Made by a program: the position numbers and the translations under genes. This document shows positions 1-12,185 of a stretch of DNA of 64,000 nt, in pieces. The stretch is taken from NCBI GenBank assembly GCA_001466705.2, contig LATX02000182.1, positions 682,001 through 746,000 on the forward strand, given 5' to 3'. Numbering within the stretch: position 1 is the stretch's first letter; each line of letters opens with the position of its first letter. This DNA is from Moniliophthora roreri (lineage: Eukaryota > Basidiomycota > Agaricomycetes > Agaricales > Marasmiaceae). The notes beneath the pieces are model-generated. The model was not told the origin of the DNA and did no database searches. It saw nothing but the letters and a program-made list of their open reading frames with translations.

Positions 1-1379
1 TCAGGGAAACCCTTCTCGCGGAGATACGCGCGCAGGCGAGCGTCGGGCCAGGTGAGGTATGTCGCGGTGTGATCCGAAGCAGACGTGTACCTTCAGAGAG
101 CAAATATGAGCGAATACGTCAACAAGCAGGTTGAAAACCGAACGTACTTGTCATTGATCAACTTGACCAGCTCGTCCCTTTTCGCTCGTGCGTCGGACTT
201 TAAATATCCATGCTCAATTAACCACTCTCTAATTTGCGAGTCGGTCCACGAGTCCCAGAAGTAATCCCTTGCACTGGCAGGGTTGATCTTGTTGAATAAT
301 TCGAAGCTAGGTTACGTAGATCTAGGGTCAGACATGGCGAACTTGCGTGAACAGTGAATTTAGGGGCTTACTCCACAAGCTTGAGCATCTTCTCTCGGGT
401 AACCTGAGCATCACTCTTGATGACGTTGTGGTCAATGAGCCATTGACGCAGTTGACTGTCGGTCCAGGTGTCCCACACGCGGTCGTTTAGGTCGTAGTAG
501 TAGGTACCCATCAATGCAAGGTATTCATCGCGTTTCTTCTCAACTGTGGAGCGCCCGTCAATGATATTGTGGTTGACGAGCCATTCACGCTGTCAAAATA
601 GATCAATAAGTCACTAAAGATACGCGAAGTGCGGGTGCGAGGCACACAAGAGAGGGTTCACTTACTATGTAACTGTCACTCCATGCGTTCCAGACCGGGT
701 CTGCGACTTTTGCGTACGTATCACGCATCATAGCCAACAATTCTTCCCTCCTCTTCTCTGCTTTTGTCTTTAGCACGCCCTTCTCTTCGAGATAAGTCCG
801 GAGCTGGTTATCATCCCAGGTGGAATAGACATAATCCTTTGTGTCGTCCAGAGCCCTCTGAGCACTTTTGGTAGCCTGAGCAGCGATACTCGAAAGAGAT
901 TGTGTAGCTTGATACACCTCGTCTCCGTAAATGGCAGTACTCGCAGCCCGACTAGCAGACGACGTGAAGGAGCTCGCAGCGTCTGTGTAGGCCCTGTAGC
1001 GGCTCTTGGCAAGAAGAACCAGCTCTTCCCTCGGCCCTTTGGGTGCAACAATACCCTGTTCAAGTAGGAATTCGCGAAGACGAGACTCGTCCCATGAATC
1101 AAATGTGGTATCCCGGACATTGCTGAAAGACTTTTGGGCATCCTGATACTGTTCATACGTCCATTCAGACGCTGTATTCCAGTTGGATTTCACGAGTTCA
1201 ACGAGTTGAGAGTGGTCGGCGGAACTAGGAGAAGTGATGTGATGGTCGTCAAGCCATTTCATGAGTTGCTCGCTGTTCCAAGATTTGTAGGATGGTGGTT
1301 GGTCAGAACCGAACCAAGAAGCTAGTGTTCCATGGGATGCAAGTAGGAGAAGGGAAAACAGGAAAAAGAAGGGGCGCAT
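1..1379 (-). CDS. Ish1/Msc1-repeat stress-response protein (3' end outside window)
   Basis: The protein begins with a signal peptide (MRPFFFLFSLLLLASHGTLA) and then carries tandem copies of a short helical motif of the type SWDESRLREFLLEQGI. I count about seven copies: SWNSEQLMKWLDDHHI, SWDESRLREFLLEQGI, TWDDNQLRTYLEEKGV, AWSDSYIREWLVNHN, TWTDSQLRQWLIDHN, SWTDSQIREWLIEHG and TWPDARLRAYLREKG. This is the HeH/LEM-like Ish1 repeat of fission yeast Ish1 and budding yeast Msc1, proteins of the nuclear envelope/ER linked to stress response. Exon 1 ends at the GTAAGT donor at 665. At least two further introns interrupt the region to the left. The C-terminus lies beyond position 1. The family call is firm; the cellular role here is inferred. 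Confidence 0.85.
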
Positions 1380-2368
1380 CTGAGTCGTAAGTTTAGAAAC
1401 TGTATCTGATGCTAGGAGTGCTCACTTTATACTGGCAGTGGAGCCCATAAATGACGTCGATAAGTATGGGGAGACAATATCAATCGAACGTTGTATGACG
1501 CCGCTTGCGTATGAGCTCCAGTACTCCAATGCATGGCAGTGACGCGCGGACTGTTGAACGTGCAGGAAAGCAGGTCATGCAAGTCATGGTTGTAGTCTGT
1601 AGAGGAAACTCTGCGTTAGCGCCCGGGGCTCTTCACGCGACTATGAGCAAAGGTTGTTGCTATGCATTACCCAGTCTCCAATATCGCCTCAAACACAAGA
1701 CCCGACAAGGAATGGAACCCAGCAGAATCTAGGCTAAGCGTTGTCAAACTGTCTGGCAGCATACGTCTCCAATGCTCTTTGCAGCCTGCTACGACACTAA
1801 GCCACCTCGAACGACCAATTAATAATTCACCTCCGTTCATTTTTCCAGCGTCCTGAAGCTTTTTCGACTGGTATTTCTCGGGGAAAATCTCAACCCTTTC
1901 TAACCTTAGGCTCACCACTTATCTGTGCGTATATACTATCTCCGCGAGAAGTTGCTGGCGATCTCCTTCCTGAAAATGACTCTTTGCTCTTCGGAAGGAG
2001 CCCTGCTTTTTGAAAAACTGTCAATTTGACCCTACCGACAGAAGAGGACTGGCTAGTGTGTATGCGCGTCGGCGTTCGGCTTACCGTTTCTCATCTTTCA
2101 ATCCCCAAAAGTAACCTTCACGTACCACGACTCTTCGCAGAGAAGTTGTGCGGCCGTGAATCTGGCTCAATATGTATCACTATTCTGCGAGATCCTACGA
2201 ACAACTGCAGGATAGTACTGCGACTAAATGAGAAGTGAAAAGGAACAGCAAGCTCGTGAAATCTAACACGTCCCACTCCCATTTCTTGTCCTATTCCATT
2301 CGAGCTTTCTAAATTTTTCTGCCATTCATAGAGATCAACTGTACCTCCAACATACATGATACATCGTT
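1380..2368. other. intergenic region, no gene seen
   Basis: Short open frames on both strands (for example 1505-1732 and 2026-2238, plus strand) have no recognisable domain, no convincing splice partners and overlap each other. The part next to 1379 should hold the promoter of the Ish1-repeat gene. I see no repeat or element here. Confidence 0.4.
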
Positions 2369-3636
2369 TCACGCACCCATCATAAGCGAGTACCGATGGT
2401 CCAGCACCTTTCCTTGCTCGTCCCGTCGCTCAGGTTCAGCTCGGGGCCCTAACTCAGTGGAAACCACTCTTCCTAATGCCGCCTCGATTTCCTTTTGAAT
2501 CATATTGGCTCCCTCTGATTCTAAAGTCGACTTGGGAAGGTACAAATGATCAAGCTTCAACTTGTTGTTGCCGCCGCGGACAAAGAAGGGAACTAGGCCG
2601 ATGTGAGGATGTGCTGCTACGAATCTCCGGCTTTGTTGGAAGAACTGGTAACCAGCAAAGCAAAGTAACCTTGTCGTTGCAATATAGGAATAAGGACGAC
2701 TTTCGGCGAGGTGACGAGGATCATTGTGATAGGATACAAGATTGCATGCGGGGTGTGAACTCAACGTCACAGAATCTTGGTCCCAGTGTCTCAAGCTGAC
2801 TGATGAGACGCTCTTTCTGCTTTGCGACTAGGGTCGTCTGCTGGCACGGAATCCCATCGAGGAAGGAGCGAATAACGGATAAATCGGGAAGAGTTACAGA
2901 GACACGATAACCGTAATCTTCAGGTGACACGAAGACCACGTCAAGCGCCCTCCCCCTCAGGAGCCCATGTTTGTCCAACAGGACGTCTACATGCATCTGT
3001 GAAGTGGGAAGAAGGAGCCGGTTCATGAAGTACACAACGTTGAAGGGCTCCGGCGGTGCGCTGTCGAATTCGTGTTCTTCATCCGTTCGAGCATTGCCTG
3101 TATTCTTGGTAAGGTCATTTATTCGAGTTCTTTTTATTACTCACGATTGTAATGATCGCAAAGTTGGGCCAACGATTTCACGACTTTTGCATCACCATTC
3201 GATTTTTTCCAGTGTGTCGATACTGTATGAGCAGCTATATCAAGGAACACCAGCGTTGAGCCCGACGTCAGAAACGGATGATTCCTGTATCACGGCCCAG
3301 ATTTTTGGTGACCTCTGTCAGCCAGTAAACACAGAGATCGTCCGGGGCAACGAACATTCGGACCAGGTTTGGGGTAACCCTAAGAGACATAGTCATGGAG
3401 TCGTTCGAGGATGCGGAGCAGCCTGAGAAAGCGAGAAGGACATCGAGGATACGTGCTACTCGACGGTGTACTGGGTCTTTGGTGTCTCCATGGATTTGCC
3501 GAGTCGGGCGAATCTTCAGCAGATCGAGGTCGTAAGGGCATCGTGAAGCGAGGTCAGATGCAGCAAGATGAGATGTATTGGGAATGAGGTCCCCAAAGGC
3601 TTGCAGCAGACCAACTAAATGGGTTTGCGATTGCAT
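2369..3636 (-). CDS. hypothetical multi-exon protein, unrecognised
   Basis: Four blocks of plausible coding sequence follow one another on the minus strand. The N-terminal exon starts with MQSQTHLVGLLQAFGDLIPN. A short block ends KSLAQLCDHYN near 3125-3210. A third block contains FDSAPPEPFNVVYFMNRLLL and DVVFVSPEDYGYRVSVTLPD (about 3100 down to 2730). The C-terminal block contains NKLKLDHLYLPKSTLESEG and ends just before the stop at 2369. GTGAGT and GT..AG junctions lie between the blocks, but I could not fix every splice site. No signal peptide, membrane segment or known domain was recognised. It is probably a conserved soluble protein of Agaricomycetes; the function is unknown. Confidence 0.55.
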
Positions 3637-4810
3637 GGTCAGAAACCAAACTCAGTGACATGTGTGACCCGACCAGAGACATCGACCGTCGGGGCCCTAA
3701 CCCAAGTGTCTTGGGCCGGCTACCATTGGGCTACCGACTTACTCCTGACTGAGGGAAGACCTCGTTGCATCTACCCGTTCTCAGTTCTCACCGCTTTGAA
3801 CTCAACGTCAACGCTCCAGCAGACAGCAGATCTCTGATCTTGTCTCCTCTTAATAAACTCTTTTCATAGAGATGTGGCCGACTCCAGAGTCCAGAGTCTT
3901 CTCTTTTGTCTGCTCTGCCACCTATCAAACGACCAAAATGCACATTTTCTTCGTCTCCGTTACCTTCCATATACTGACATTGTTTAATGTGACACAGTTA
4001 CACGGGATTCGATGTGTTGTCTCATCGGCAAGGGAAGCCTGGCTAGGTGAGCGCGCGAAGTCCACTTCAGCAGCCTAAGAGCACTGATGACTGGCTCAGG
4101 AACATAGCACCGACTCATATTGACCTCTGGAAACGTCATGTTCTTCGCGGCTGTCGTGTTTATGCGGGCATTAATATTCTGAAAAGACCATCATGTAAAG
4201 TGCTTCTTGCTTCGTTATGAAGGTAAAGTTTGGTGCACCTGGTCCGTGTTTTTCATAGGCTGACCTCGGCCAGGTGGCGAAGAATACAAACGGGCGTGTT
4301 ACTGGGCATGATATCGAAAGGATGCCTTGCGAGTTGCGTGCTTGAAAGGCCTTTGAATTTGCTCGCTTGCAAATGGGGAATCTTAAATTTTTGTACGCCT
4401 GCGTTTTACTGTCGAATCCATTTTCGTGTCTGTCCGCTACCCATGATCAGCTGCTATCAGTGCCTTGTTCCGTTGAAATTTACAAACCCTGCTATCACCA
4501 CTTTGTCTCCCATGGGGGCCTCCCATACTTGGTCAAGGTCGGCTGAGTCGGAACTAGGATCGTTATCATTCTCAAAGTTTATTCGACAGTTACGGTCATA
4601 AGCCGTGTTTAAAGCTTAAATCTTAGGTTAGTCTAGCATTGACCTGAACTCTGCGCGCCAACTTCCGGAAACGGGGGTCCTGCCGCCTAGGCCGTCTCTG
4701 ATTTTTGAGGGGCCGCGCATTCTCAGATCTGGACTGGGCCGTCACTGGTACAGCGGTACTGATGCTAGTGCAACAAAGGTGTCGAATTGTCTGGCGCCAC
4801 AAAGATCTCA
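3637..4810. other. intergenic region, no gene seen
   Basis: Only short overlapping frames are present (4230-4601 plus, 4623-4814 minus), without domain signatures or a consistent exon chain. The part next to 3636 should contain the promoter of the preceding minus-strand gene. Confidence 0.35.
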
Positions 4811-5924
4811 TCAAGGATGATATACTTCAGCTGACGATGAATGTATATCGACCTCCCACGTTGCGGTCATTGGCCATTCCTTGATCCTTGTCCTTAAGGC
4901 TACTAGCATACCTGAAGCGCAAAGCGTCAGTGGGGCATACTTTGCTTGCCTGATATGGGTTTTCTCTCCGCGAATAGTAAATGTCATTCTCCAACAGAGA
5001 GTGAGTGCCTCGTTGCTCTCTAACTGCTTCAGTTGATGAATGTTAGTCGCACTCTTTATCGCATTCTTTCCAGGGAAGGTACTTCGGTATGCAAGGTGAG
5101 CCTCAGCAGAGCATGTCCATGCAAGAATTGAATCGACATTTGCTACGAATGCCAAAGTGAGACCCACTTTGGCTTGTATTGATCTGAATTATTGCAGACG
5201 TCGTATTTCTCCTGTTGTGCAGACATTCCTTGGCGAGAAGATGGATCTATATCCATTATGCAGGTGCGTCTAGTCTGGCATTTGGTCGCGTCAGTGTATT
5301 GACTTTACTGCGTAGGTGAAGGACACGAACGAGAGCCAGTTGAGAGTATTACTAGGCAAGACGTCGAGGGCATCTTCTGCGGGCTGTGCACTGAAACGTT
5401 AGCTGTTCTTCCCCCTTGAGCCAATATTTGTTGCCTTTTTACGCTGTGGATTTGAAAATTACTTGCTTTTGACCGAGAAACGCACGCAACGCCTCGATAG
5501 CCCTCGGATAGGCTTGCTATTTCCTGTGGATAGTCTCTCGACAAAGTTGCTTTGATGCCCAATTGACATGTTGGTGTGCAGGTGGCGAGAGATTATTTCC
5601 GGATAAGCGACGAGAAGTGCATGCCCGAAATTCAATAGCGGCCGTCCCATGATTTCGAAGCTGAAGATTTCGACTCCAAGTTGTGGACCCCTGTTGTTCA
5701 TCGGTGATAAAGCCGTAAAACCTCCGAGGCTTTTTGTCTTTCACCGCCCGGTCCGCGGTAAACTTGTGATGGTTGATGGGAAAATCATCTTCGAGGTACA
5801 GGAAGCGGAGATACCTTTGCGGAGAGGTAAACTTTTCCATGGCTGCCGAGTCGTCGCTGGCAGGGGTGGAGGAGGGTGGGTGGGAGTTCTCTGCCCTGGA
5901 CTTGCTCGGCTGCTGGGAAGGCAT
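4811..5924 (-). pseudogene. putative orphan gene with a broken reading frame
   Basis: The minus strand opens with MPSQQPSKSRAENSHPP and runs through FTSPQRYLRFLYLEDDFPIN to RRFYGFITDEQQ. The most protein-like continuation, RGPQLGVEIFSFEIMGRPLL then NFGHALLVAYPEI, lies in another frame only a few bases later, with no room for a normal intron. Further open stretches follow (5562 to 5305, and 5167 to 4811 beginning MGLTLAFVANVDSI). Either a one-base change broke a former gene or the gene structure is unusual. No family was recognised. It is divergent from the Kin4-type kinase gene. Confidence 0.3.
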
Positions 5925-6420
5925 CAGAAGCTATCAGACCGTTTATCAAACGTGGGCTGGGGTTGACCTGAACCAAATTTTGGTTAGTTCTGAATGTGAG
6001 GAGATCCAGACGATACAGTCCTAACGATTCCAACGGCATTCGAGAAGACATTCTACACGTCGATGGTTTGAGCGACGTCGGAGGAAATTACAGGTACCAT
6101 AGGGCTAGTAACGGGATTCTCGACATCACTGACGATGCAGGGTATTGATCGATGATCCGCCGTTATTCGCTGAACGAGAGACTGCATGCGGTTCTACACA
6201 TGTCGTATCAGTGTTGCTGTCCATTCAGTGTGGATATGTTTTGGAGGATGACAGAGAAAATTATTAATTTATTATATTTTATTATATTATGTATTTACAG
6301 TCTTAATTCGGATGAAACGTTGGCGTTGGTTGTTATGGTCAGGAGCACGTGGCAGCGTGGTTTGAAAGGGAAATTGGTCAATTTTGACCGGTTTTCTCTT
6401 GACCACCGACGACGACGACG
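5925..6420 (+). promoter_or_regulatory. upstream region of the Kin4-type kinase gene
   Basis: About 500 bp lie between the minus-strand orphan start and the kinase start. It includes a very AT-rich stretch around 6262-6295 (TTATTATATTATG-like), in an otherwise mixed sequence. This is the likely shared divergent promoter. No specific factor site was recognised. Confidence 0.35.
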
Positions 6421-9400
6421 ATGGCCACGAATGCCTCGCTGCAAATCCCTCCAACTTCATCCTCAAGGTCTCCAAATAGACCTGTATCTGTAAACGTAAA
6501 TTCTTCAGCAGCGTCACCGTCGTCAGCATCGTCCTCAAGAAGGCAACGGGCTTCACATCAAGTCGTCTCTCCACAGCAGCAGAGCCGTGAACAACATTCA
6601 AGTCGGGCTCAAGACGATGGAAATCCCCCTTATACAGATGTCTACAACCACCCCGCAGCAGTAGCCTACGCCTCAGCGCATCCACGTAGGACCATCCCAA
6701 AATTTGGACCCTATCTTCTATTGCAAACACTCGGAGAGGGAGAGTTTGGAAAAGTCAAGCTAGGCTTGCACTGTCAATGGGGCGAGGAGGTTGCGGTCAA
6801 GCTTATCAGACGTGGAAACGTTGATACTGCTGTCCGTATGTCCAAGGTTGAACGAGAGATTGAAGTCCTGCGGGTAAGCACATTTCAGCAATCTTGCCTG
6901 AGCTTTTCTGATTTGGAAGATTGCTGTTAAATAGACCCTCAAACACCCCAATATCGTTCGTCTCTATGATGTGATTGAAACCGACAAGTATATAGGAATC
7001 ATCATTGAATATGCCTCCGGTGGCGAGCTTTTCGACCACATTCTTGCACATCGATACCTCCGCGAACGTGATGCTGCAAAACTCTTCTCCCAACTCATCT
7101 CGGGCGTGTGGTACATTCACCAAAAGAAGATTGTACACCGTGACCTCAAATTAGAAAATCTCCTCCTCGACAGGCACCGCAATGTCATCATCACCGATTT
7201 TGGCTTTGCAAACCGCTTCGAGCACCGTGCAGACGATCTCATGCAGACGTCGTGCGGTTCTCCATGTTACGCAGCCCCAGAACTTGTCATCAGCGAGGGC
7301 CTCTATGTCGGAAGTGCTGTTGACATCTGGAGCTGTGGCGTTATCTTGTACGCCATGCTTGCAGGGTATTTGCCCTTTGATGATGATCCAGCCAACCCCG
7401 ATGGCGACAATATCAACCTCTTGTACAAATACATCGTCAACACCCCCTTGTCCTTCCCCGACTACATCTCCGATTCTGCTAGAGACCTTCTCTCTATCAT
7501 GCTCGTACCCGATCCCAGCCGACGAGCCACACTCGATCTAGTGATGAAACACCCGTGGCTCGCTGCTTACGATACACCGACAAGCGAGGAAGCACGTAGG
7601 TCAGGCAAAGCTACCGCGTTTGGAAAGACGGTCGAGGACCTCGAGAATATGGCAATGGAACAACATCACCAGAAGAGACTGGCGTACCAGAGGCAGATGA
7701 AGGCTGCCGCTGCTGCCACTTCACAGAACAACATCAACCCCAACCAGTCGCTTCCTATCGTTGGCAGGAGCCAGTCCCAGAAAGATCCATATGCGGCAGC
7801 CAACGGCTCCTTACCTGCTGCTGTTAGAAGCCAGAGTGTCGAGCCGACGGCATTATATGAAACGTCGGCATCAAAGGGCAGCAGGGACAAGGTCAGGTAC
7901 ATGTCGGATGACATGAATGGAGATGATCCGTTTGCCGCCCCTGCTTCTCTGGGTGTGGGATCGTCTTCTGCGGCTGCAGAAAAGAAGGCACACGGCCGAC
8001 ACACCGTACAGGTTGAGTACGACTCGAGGGCTTCGAAGAAAGATCGGGCTGATCGGGACCGTGAACGTGAACAACGTGACCGAGAGCAGCGTCAGCAACA
8101 GGAGGAGGAAGAACTCAGACGCCAGCAGCGCGAGAAGGAGAAAGAAAGAGCGGAGAGAGAAAGAGAAAGGGCAGAGAGGGAGAAGGAGAAGGAAAGAGCT
8201 CAAAGAGAGAGAGAGCAAAAGGAGAGAGAGCGCGAAAGCCAGCGAGAACGAGAAAGGGAGAGAGTCGAGCCGCCCTTGTCACCTTCCAAGTCAGAGCGTC
8301 GTCGGGAGTCCGAGTCTTCTCACAAGCCCTTGCCAACGACACCTGGTGTCATCTCCAATGGTTCTACTCCCCATAGAGAACGAACACAAAGAAGTTCACA
8401 GACCAGTCCCAAGAAGCATAGCGTACCACCTCCAGTCACAACTCCTCAGAAATCGGAGCCTCCCAGTATCAATGTCGCAAGTCCTCCCGATACACCTTTG
8501 CAATTCGTATCACCCGAAGGTACTGACTCTGAAGCAGTGGATGGAACACGTGGTACTCAGCGTAGTGGCGGAAGCGTTGGTAGCGCTGCTAGCAAGGGCC
8601 ACAAGAAGGGAATGTCTGTTGACCGCCTCATGAGGATCGTCACAGGTAGCGGTAGCACGGAAGATACTAATGCTTCAGTATCGCTGAACACACCGACTGC
8701 TGGTGCTCCTTCTGTCGCCTCCACAACTCCCGCAGGCTCTTTACTCTCTCCTGACAAGGAGTCCGGAACGGAGAGTGCCACCGATGTATCAGCCAGTGCT
8801 AAGAAGCCTCGCCGTGCTACGTTGCAGGTTATGGTTGGCTCTCTCAAAGGCGTTGCTAGCAGGTCAAGGAAGGACAGGGACTTCGATGGCGGAAAAACAC
8901 CGGTCTCAGCTGTGCCGCCTGATAGCGCTGTTGTGGAAGAGGAGAGACGAGGACGCAGCATGAAGGGTGCTAATGCTATCGCTGTTCCTGGTGCTCAGGG
9001 CGAGCCCATGGATCCCGATATGCCATCTGAAGACGGTATCAACCCACCTGGTGCTAACCGTGCAGGTCTCCAAGCCTCGACGAACAAGGCTTTGAAGGTC
9101 ATGCAATGGTTCAGGAACAAGAGCAAAGCCCGGGACTCGGTGGGAGTCGTCAGCTCTACCGAACAACAGCCAATGTCTGCATACCCGTCCGACGACTATG
9201 GATCTGAACGGGAGAAGCATGCTTCTCAAGGCGTCAGCTCTCGGAAAAGGAATGAGTCGAGCAGCACCATCAACCAAACTGGTGTCATCCCTGAGGGATA
9301 CAAGACTTTGCCTGCCACTCATGCTCAGCGGGCGCCTTCGACAGCAACAGAAGCATCGACTTCCATGCATGCTACTGTAACACCCAACTCTCTTATCAAC

Positions 9401-10199
9401 CGATTCCGTGATAGTTTCACTGTTGGTGGGGTGGGATCAGGACGATCAGCTTCAAGAGACCGCTCGAGCAAGACGAGTGTCACGAAGCGGGCTACTGGCT
9501 CGAAGAATCAGGGTACAGTGTTGAGGATTCACCACGGTGCTGTCGATCCAGAGACGACGACAACCAAGCCTCCTGTAGAGGTGATGAAGCATATCAAGGA
9601 GGTGCTCGTCGGAATGGGCATCGACGTCCAGATTGAGAGCGACTACAAGTTGAGATGTGTCAGGGCGAAGCGCAAGAAGACTCCAAACAGCAGCGAGAAC
9701 GTTAGCAGTGTTGGTGGAGGACCTTATGCAGCTGTAACGATGGTCGGAAGTGCAGCTTCCAACGGTGTGGACAAGCGAGGTCTCCCAGTGCCCCCGACCC
9801 ACAACTCGTTCTCTGGCTCGGGAAGCATGCTTCGGTTGCTCATGCGCAGACAATCCTCTCAGATTTCAACTGGACCGGGCTCTTATGAAGATGACGGCAT
9901 GATAGCACAGAGTGACTCTGGGGATGGACATGGACCATCATCACCGACTGGTCGGGAACCACTGTACGGTGAATGGTCGGAAGATGTTGGTGACGAGGTC
10001 AAGTTTTCTGTAGAGTTGACTAGATTGGATCGGTTAGAAGGAACGTACAGTCTGGATATCCGGCGGATGAAAGGAAATTTAAGGAGTTACAAGTTTTTAT
10101 ACGACACCATAAAACGGCAAGTCTCGTGGCGTTCTCTTTCTTTTTTTCGTGATAGACGCTAACCTGATTTCCTATAGACGCGCTGAACTTCAGCGATAG
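6421..10199 (+). CDS. Kin4-type CAMK protein kinase with C-terminal KA1 domain
   Basis: Three exons (6421-6873, 6935-10116, 10178-10199) give 1,218 residues. The kinase domain spans about residues 97-370: P-loop LGEGEFGKVKLG (about 104), VAVKLI lysine (about 126), HRDLKLEN (about 219), DFG in ITDFGFAN, and TSCGSPCYAAPELV. The last is the activation-segment pattern of the Snf1/Kin1/Kin4 group. A long disordered region follows, with a charged Arg/Glu-rich stretch (DNA 8054-8270) likely to form a long helix. The end has a KA1-like domain (PPVEVMKHIKEVLVGMGIDV and EVKFSVELTRLDRLEGTYSL). Kin4 kinases act in cell polarity and the spindle-position checkpoint in yeast; that role here is inferred. The last intron appears to use a GC donor (GCAAGT at 10117). 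With the alternative GT at 10121 the protein would end three residues after KR. Confidence 0.9.
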
Positions 10200-10905
10200 A
10201 ATTGAGGCTGGACAGCGTGATGATGGAATAAACGAACGATCACGGAGCAATCTCGTTTCTATTCTTTTTCTTTTTTTTTTTTGCGTACCTACCATGCTAT
10301 TCTTTTATGTCGCCTTGTTTTGCTCTCGCGTCTAATATATAATATGAAGACCTCATTTCTTTCCCTCCTCCTTCCGCACCCACACGCTGCTCTGCCATCC
10401 CACACTATTATTACTACGTACGCACATACCTTAATTGGTCACTACTCAACCTGTGTTTCTTTTTTCTCTCTTTCTGTGTCCATGTTCATCGAAGGGGCTC
10501 ATATATCTCAGTTTCACTGTCTGTTTTTTTTTGTGTCCTTTTAATCTCATGTATATCGTTTATGTCCCATGTCAATGTGTGACCTGGATGCTATTCAACC
10601 TGCTGGAGAATATGCGATAGCACAAAAAGTTTTTCATTGGAGCTAATGGTACAGAATCATGAGTGTCGAATCACAGTATGAACCTCCAAGCGTACATACG
10701 AAGAGGTCAACAACCAGGGGGGATATAGTAGTGACCCTATTCATAAACGAAGAGTGCAAAGGGTACATATGACAGAAAAAGACGAGAAAAAGTCAAAACA
10801 AAGCAAAAGTACGATAGTAGAGATAAATACTTGAATGTAGGACAAGAAATATAAGTATACGAATCGCGGAAAACAAAATAGAGAAGTTTCCTGGGATCAT
10901 ATCTT
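10200..10905. other. convergent intergenic region (3' ends)
   Basis: This sequence separates the 3' ends of the kinase and H2A.Z genes. It is rich in T runs on the plus strand (10263-10283, 10526-10535) and in A-rich sequence toward 10770-10880, as expected for the 3' untranslated regions and poly(A) sites of two convergent genes. The short frames here have no features of real genes. Confidence 0.5.
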
Positions 10906-11590
10906 TCACGCTGTAGCCGGCTCTCCTGCCTTTTTTGGCGCAGCCTTGACCGACGTGGTCAAACTCTTGTGAATGAATGGCAGTACACCACCTCCCGCGA
11001 TCGTAGCCCTGACCAAGGTATCAAGTTCCTCATCTCCACGAATAGCAAGTTGCAAATGACGCGGAGTTATACGCTTCACACGGAGATCCTTGGAGGCATT
11101 GCCTATGCGTAGTCGAAAAACCGGATGTAGGAGAACGAGTCATGTCGTGTCATAAAAAAAGGGGAGGAGAAGCAATGAATGAGTCAGCAACGCAGCCGGT
11201 AAGGATTATAACACACGTCACGGACCTGCGAGTTCTAGCACTTCAGCAGTGAGGTACTCTAATATCGCAGATGTGTAGACAGCGGCTTTCGCACCAATGC
11301 GAACGTTATGTTGGGTTCGTTGCTTCAGGTAACGATGGATACGACCGACAGGGAACTGATTTGAAGTGTAAAGGGTAATTCGGATGCAATGGAGAGTAGG
11401 AAAGTTCCAGTCAGCTGAACGGAACTCGGTAAAAGTAGCAATACAGACGCACTTGAAGCCCTGCCTTCTGACTTCTGGTCATGACCAACTTATTTTGAGT
11501 TCCTTGGGTGCCTGAGGGGGCAGTAGCACTTGCAGCAGCAGCAGTACCGCCAGGCTTGGATTTACCGCCGGATTTTGATTGAGGAGCCAT
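10906..11590 (-). CDS. histone H2A.Z variant
   Basis: Three exons (11590-11453, 11355-11226, 11102-10906) give 154 residues. The histone fold is clear: RSQKAGLQ then [62 protein letters not shown] and [14 protein letters not shown]. The joins LQ/FPVGR and LAG/NASKD, and the NASKDL and HKSL signatures, distinguish H2A.Z from canonical H2A. It replaces H2A in nucleosomes near promoters and affects transcription and silencing. The N-terminal tail (46 codons before the first intron) is longer and richer in Ala, Gly and Thr than in many H2A.Z proteins. The start is the first ATG, followed by [13 protein letters not shown]. Confidence 0.95.
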
Positions 11591-12185
11591 AAGTTTTGCC
11601 TTTGAGGATGTTAAGAAGGAAACGCAAGCTTCTGGAGATGATGATACTAATGAATTCAGGGAAGGAAACATCAGGGTTCTTGCCTGCCATATCTAGAAGC
11701 AAGTTCCAAACACGTACCGCGTCGCGCCTAGGCCGTTCTAAACCAGTACGAAACGAATTCGAGTGACACGTCCTGAGCTGAAGTGGTTTTGAGTTATGTA
11801 TCAGAGCCAAGATCACTTTGGAACCCAAGGGAGGACGTACAGAAGGGAAACGCGTCTGTGGCTGACCTCGAGATGGTGGTTTGACGGAAAGAGGGTATTT
11901 GCACATGTTGGGGCTGAGAGCCGATCAACAACCCTTCCCGAGTCACGTGCCTGAGCGCGACGCGACGCGTGTCTCGGGTTTGTTAAGCCTGACTCAATTA
12001 CGGCGACCGGACCGGATCAAACTTTGACCCATACCGAAGGCTGAAAATGTTTGCTTTACAAAGAATCCAGTATTCATAGATTGCGAATGTACATACCAAT
12101 GCTCGATCCATCCAAGTAGAAAAAGTACCGAGAAATCCCAAAGTCCCAAGGTCCTTTATCCTGTAGTAATCTCTTCCAACCTAGC
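11591..12185. promoter_or_regulatory. upstream region of H2A.Z / 3' flank of the DUF6534 gene
   Basis: Both neighbours are on the minus strand, so this stretch holds the H2A.Z promoter and 5' leader plus the 3' end of the membrane-protein gene. A minus-strand open frame at 11562-11906 overlaps the H2A.Z start in another frame and is probably chance. No clear TATA box was seen. Confidence 0.4.

Noticed and set aside
7871..8342. Leucine-rich minus-strand ORFs
   Set aside because: They are the reverse complement of the Arg/Glu-rich helix of the Kin4-type kinase.
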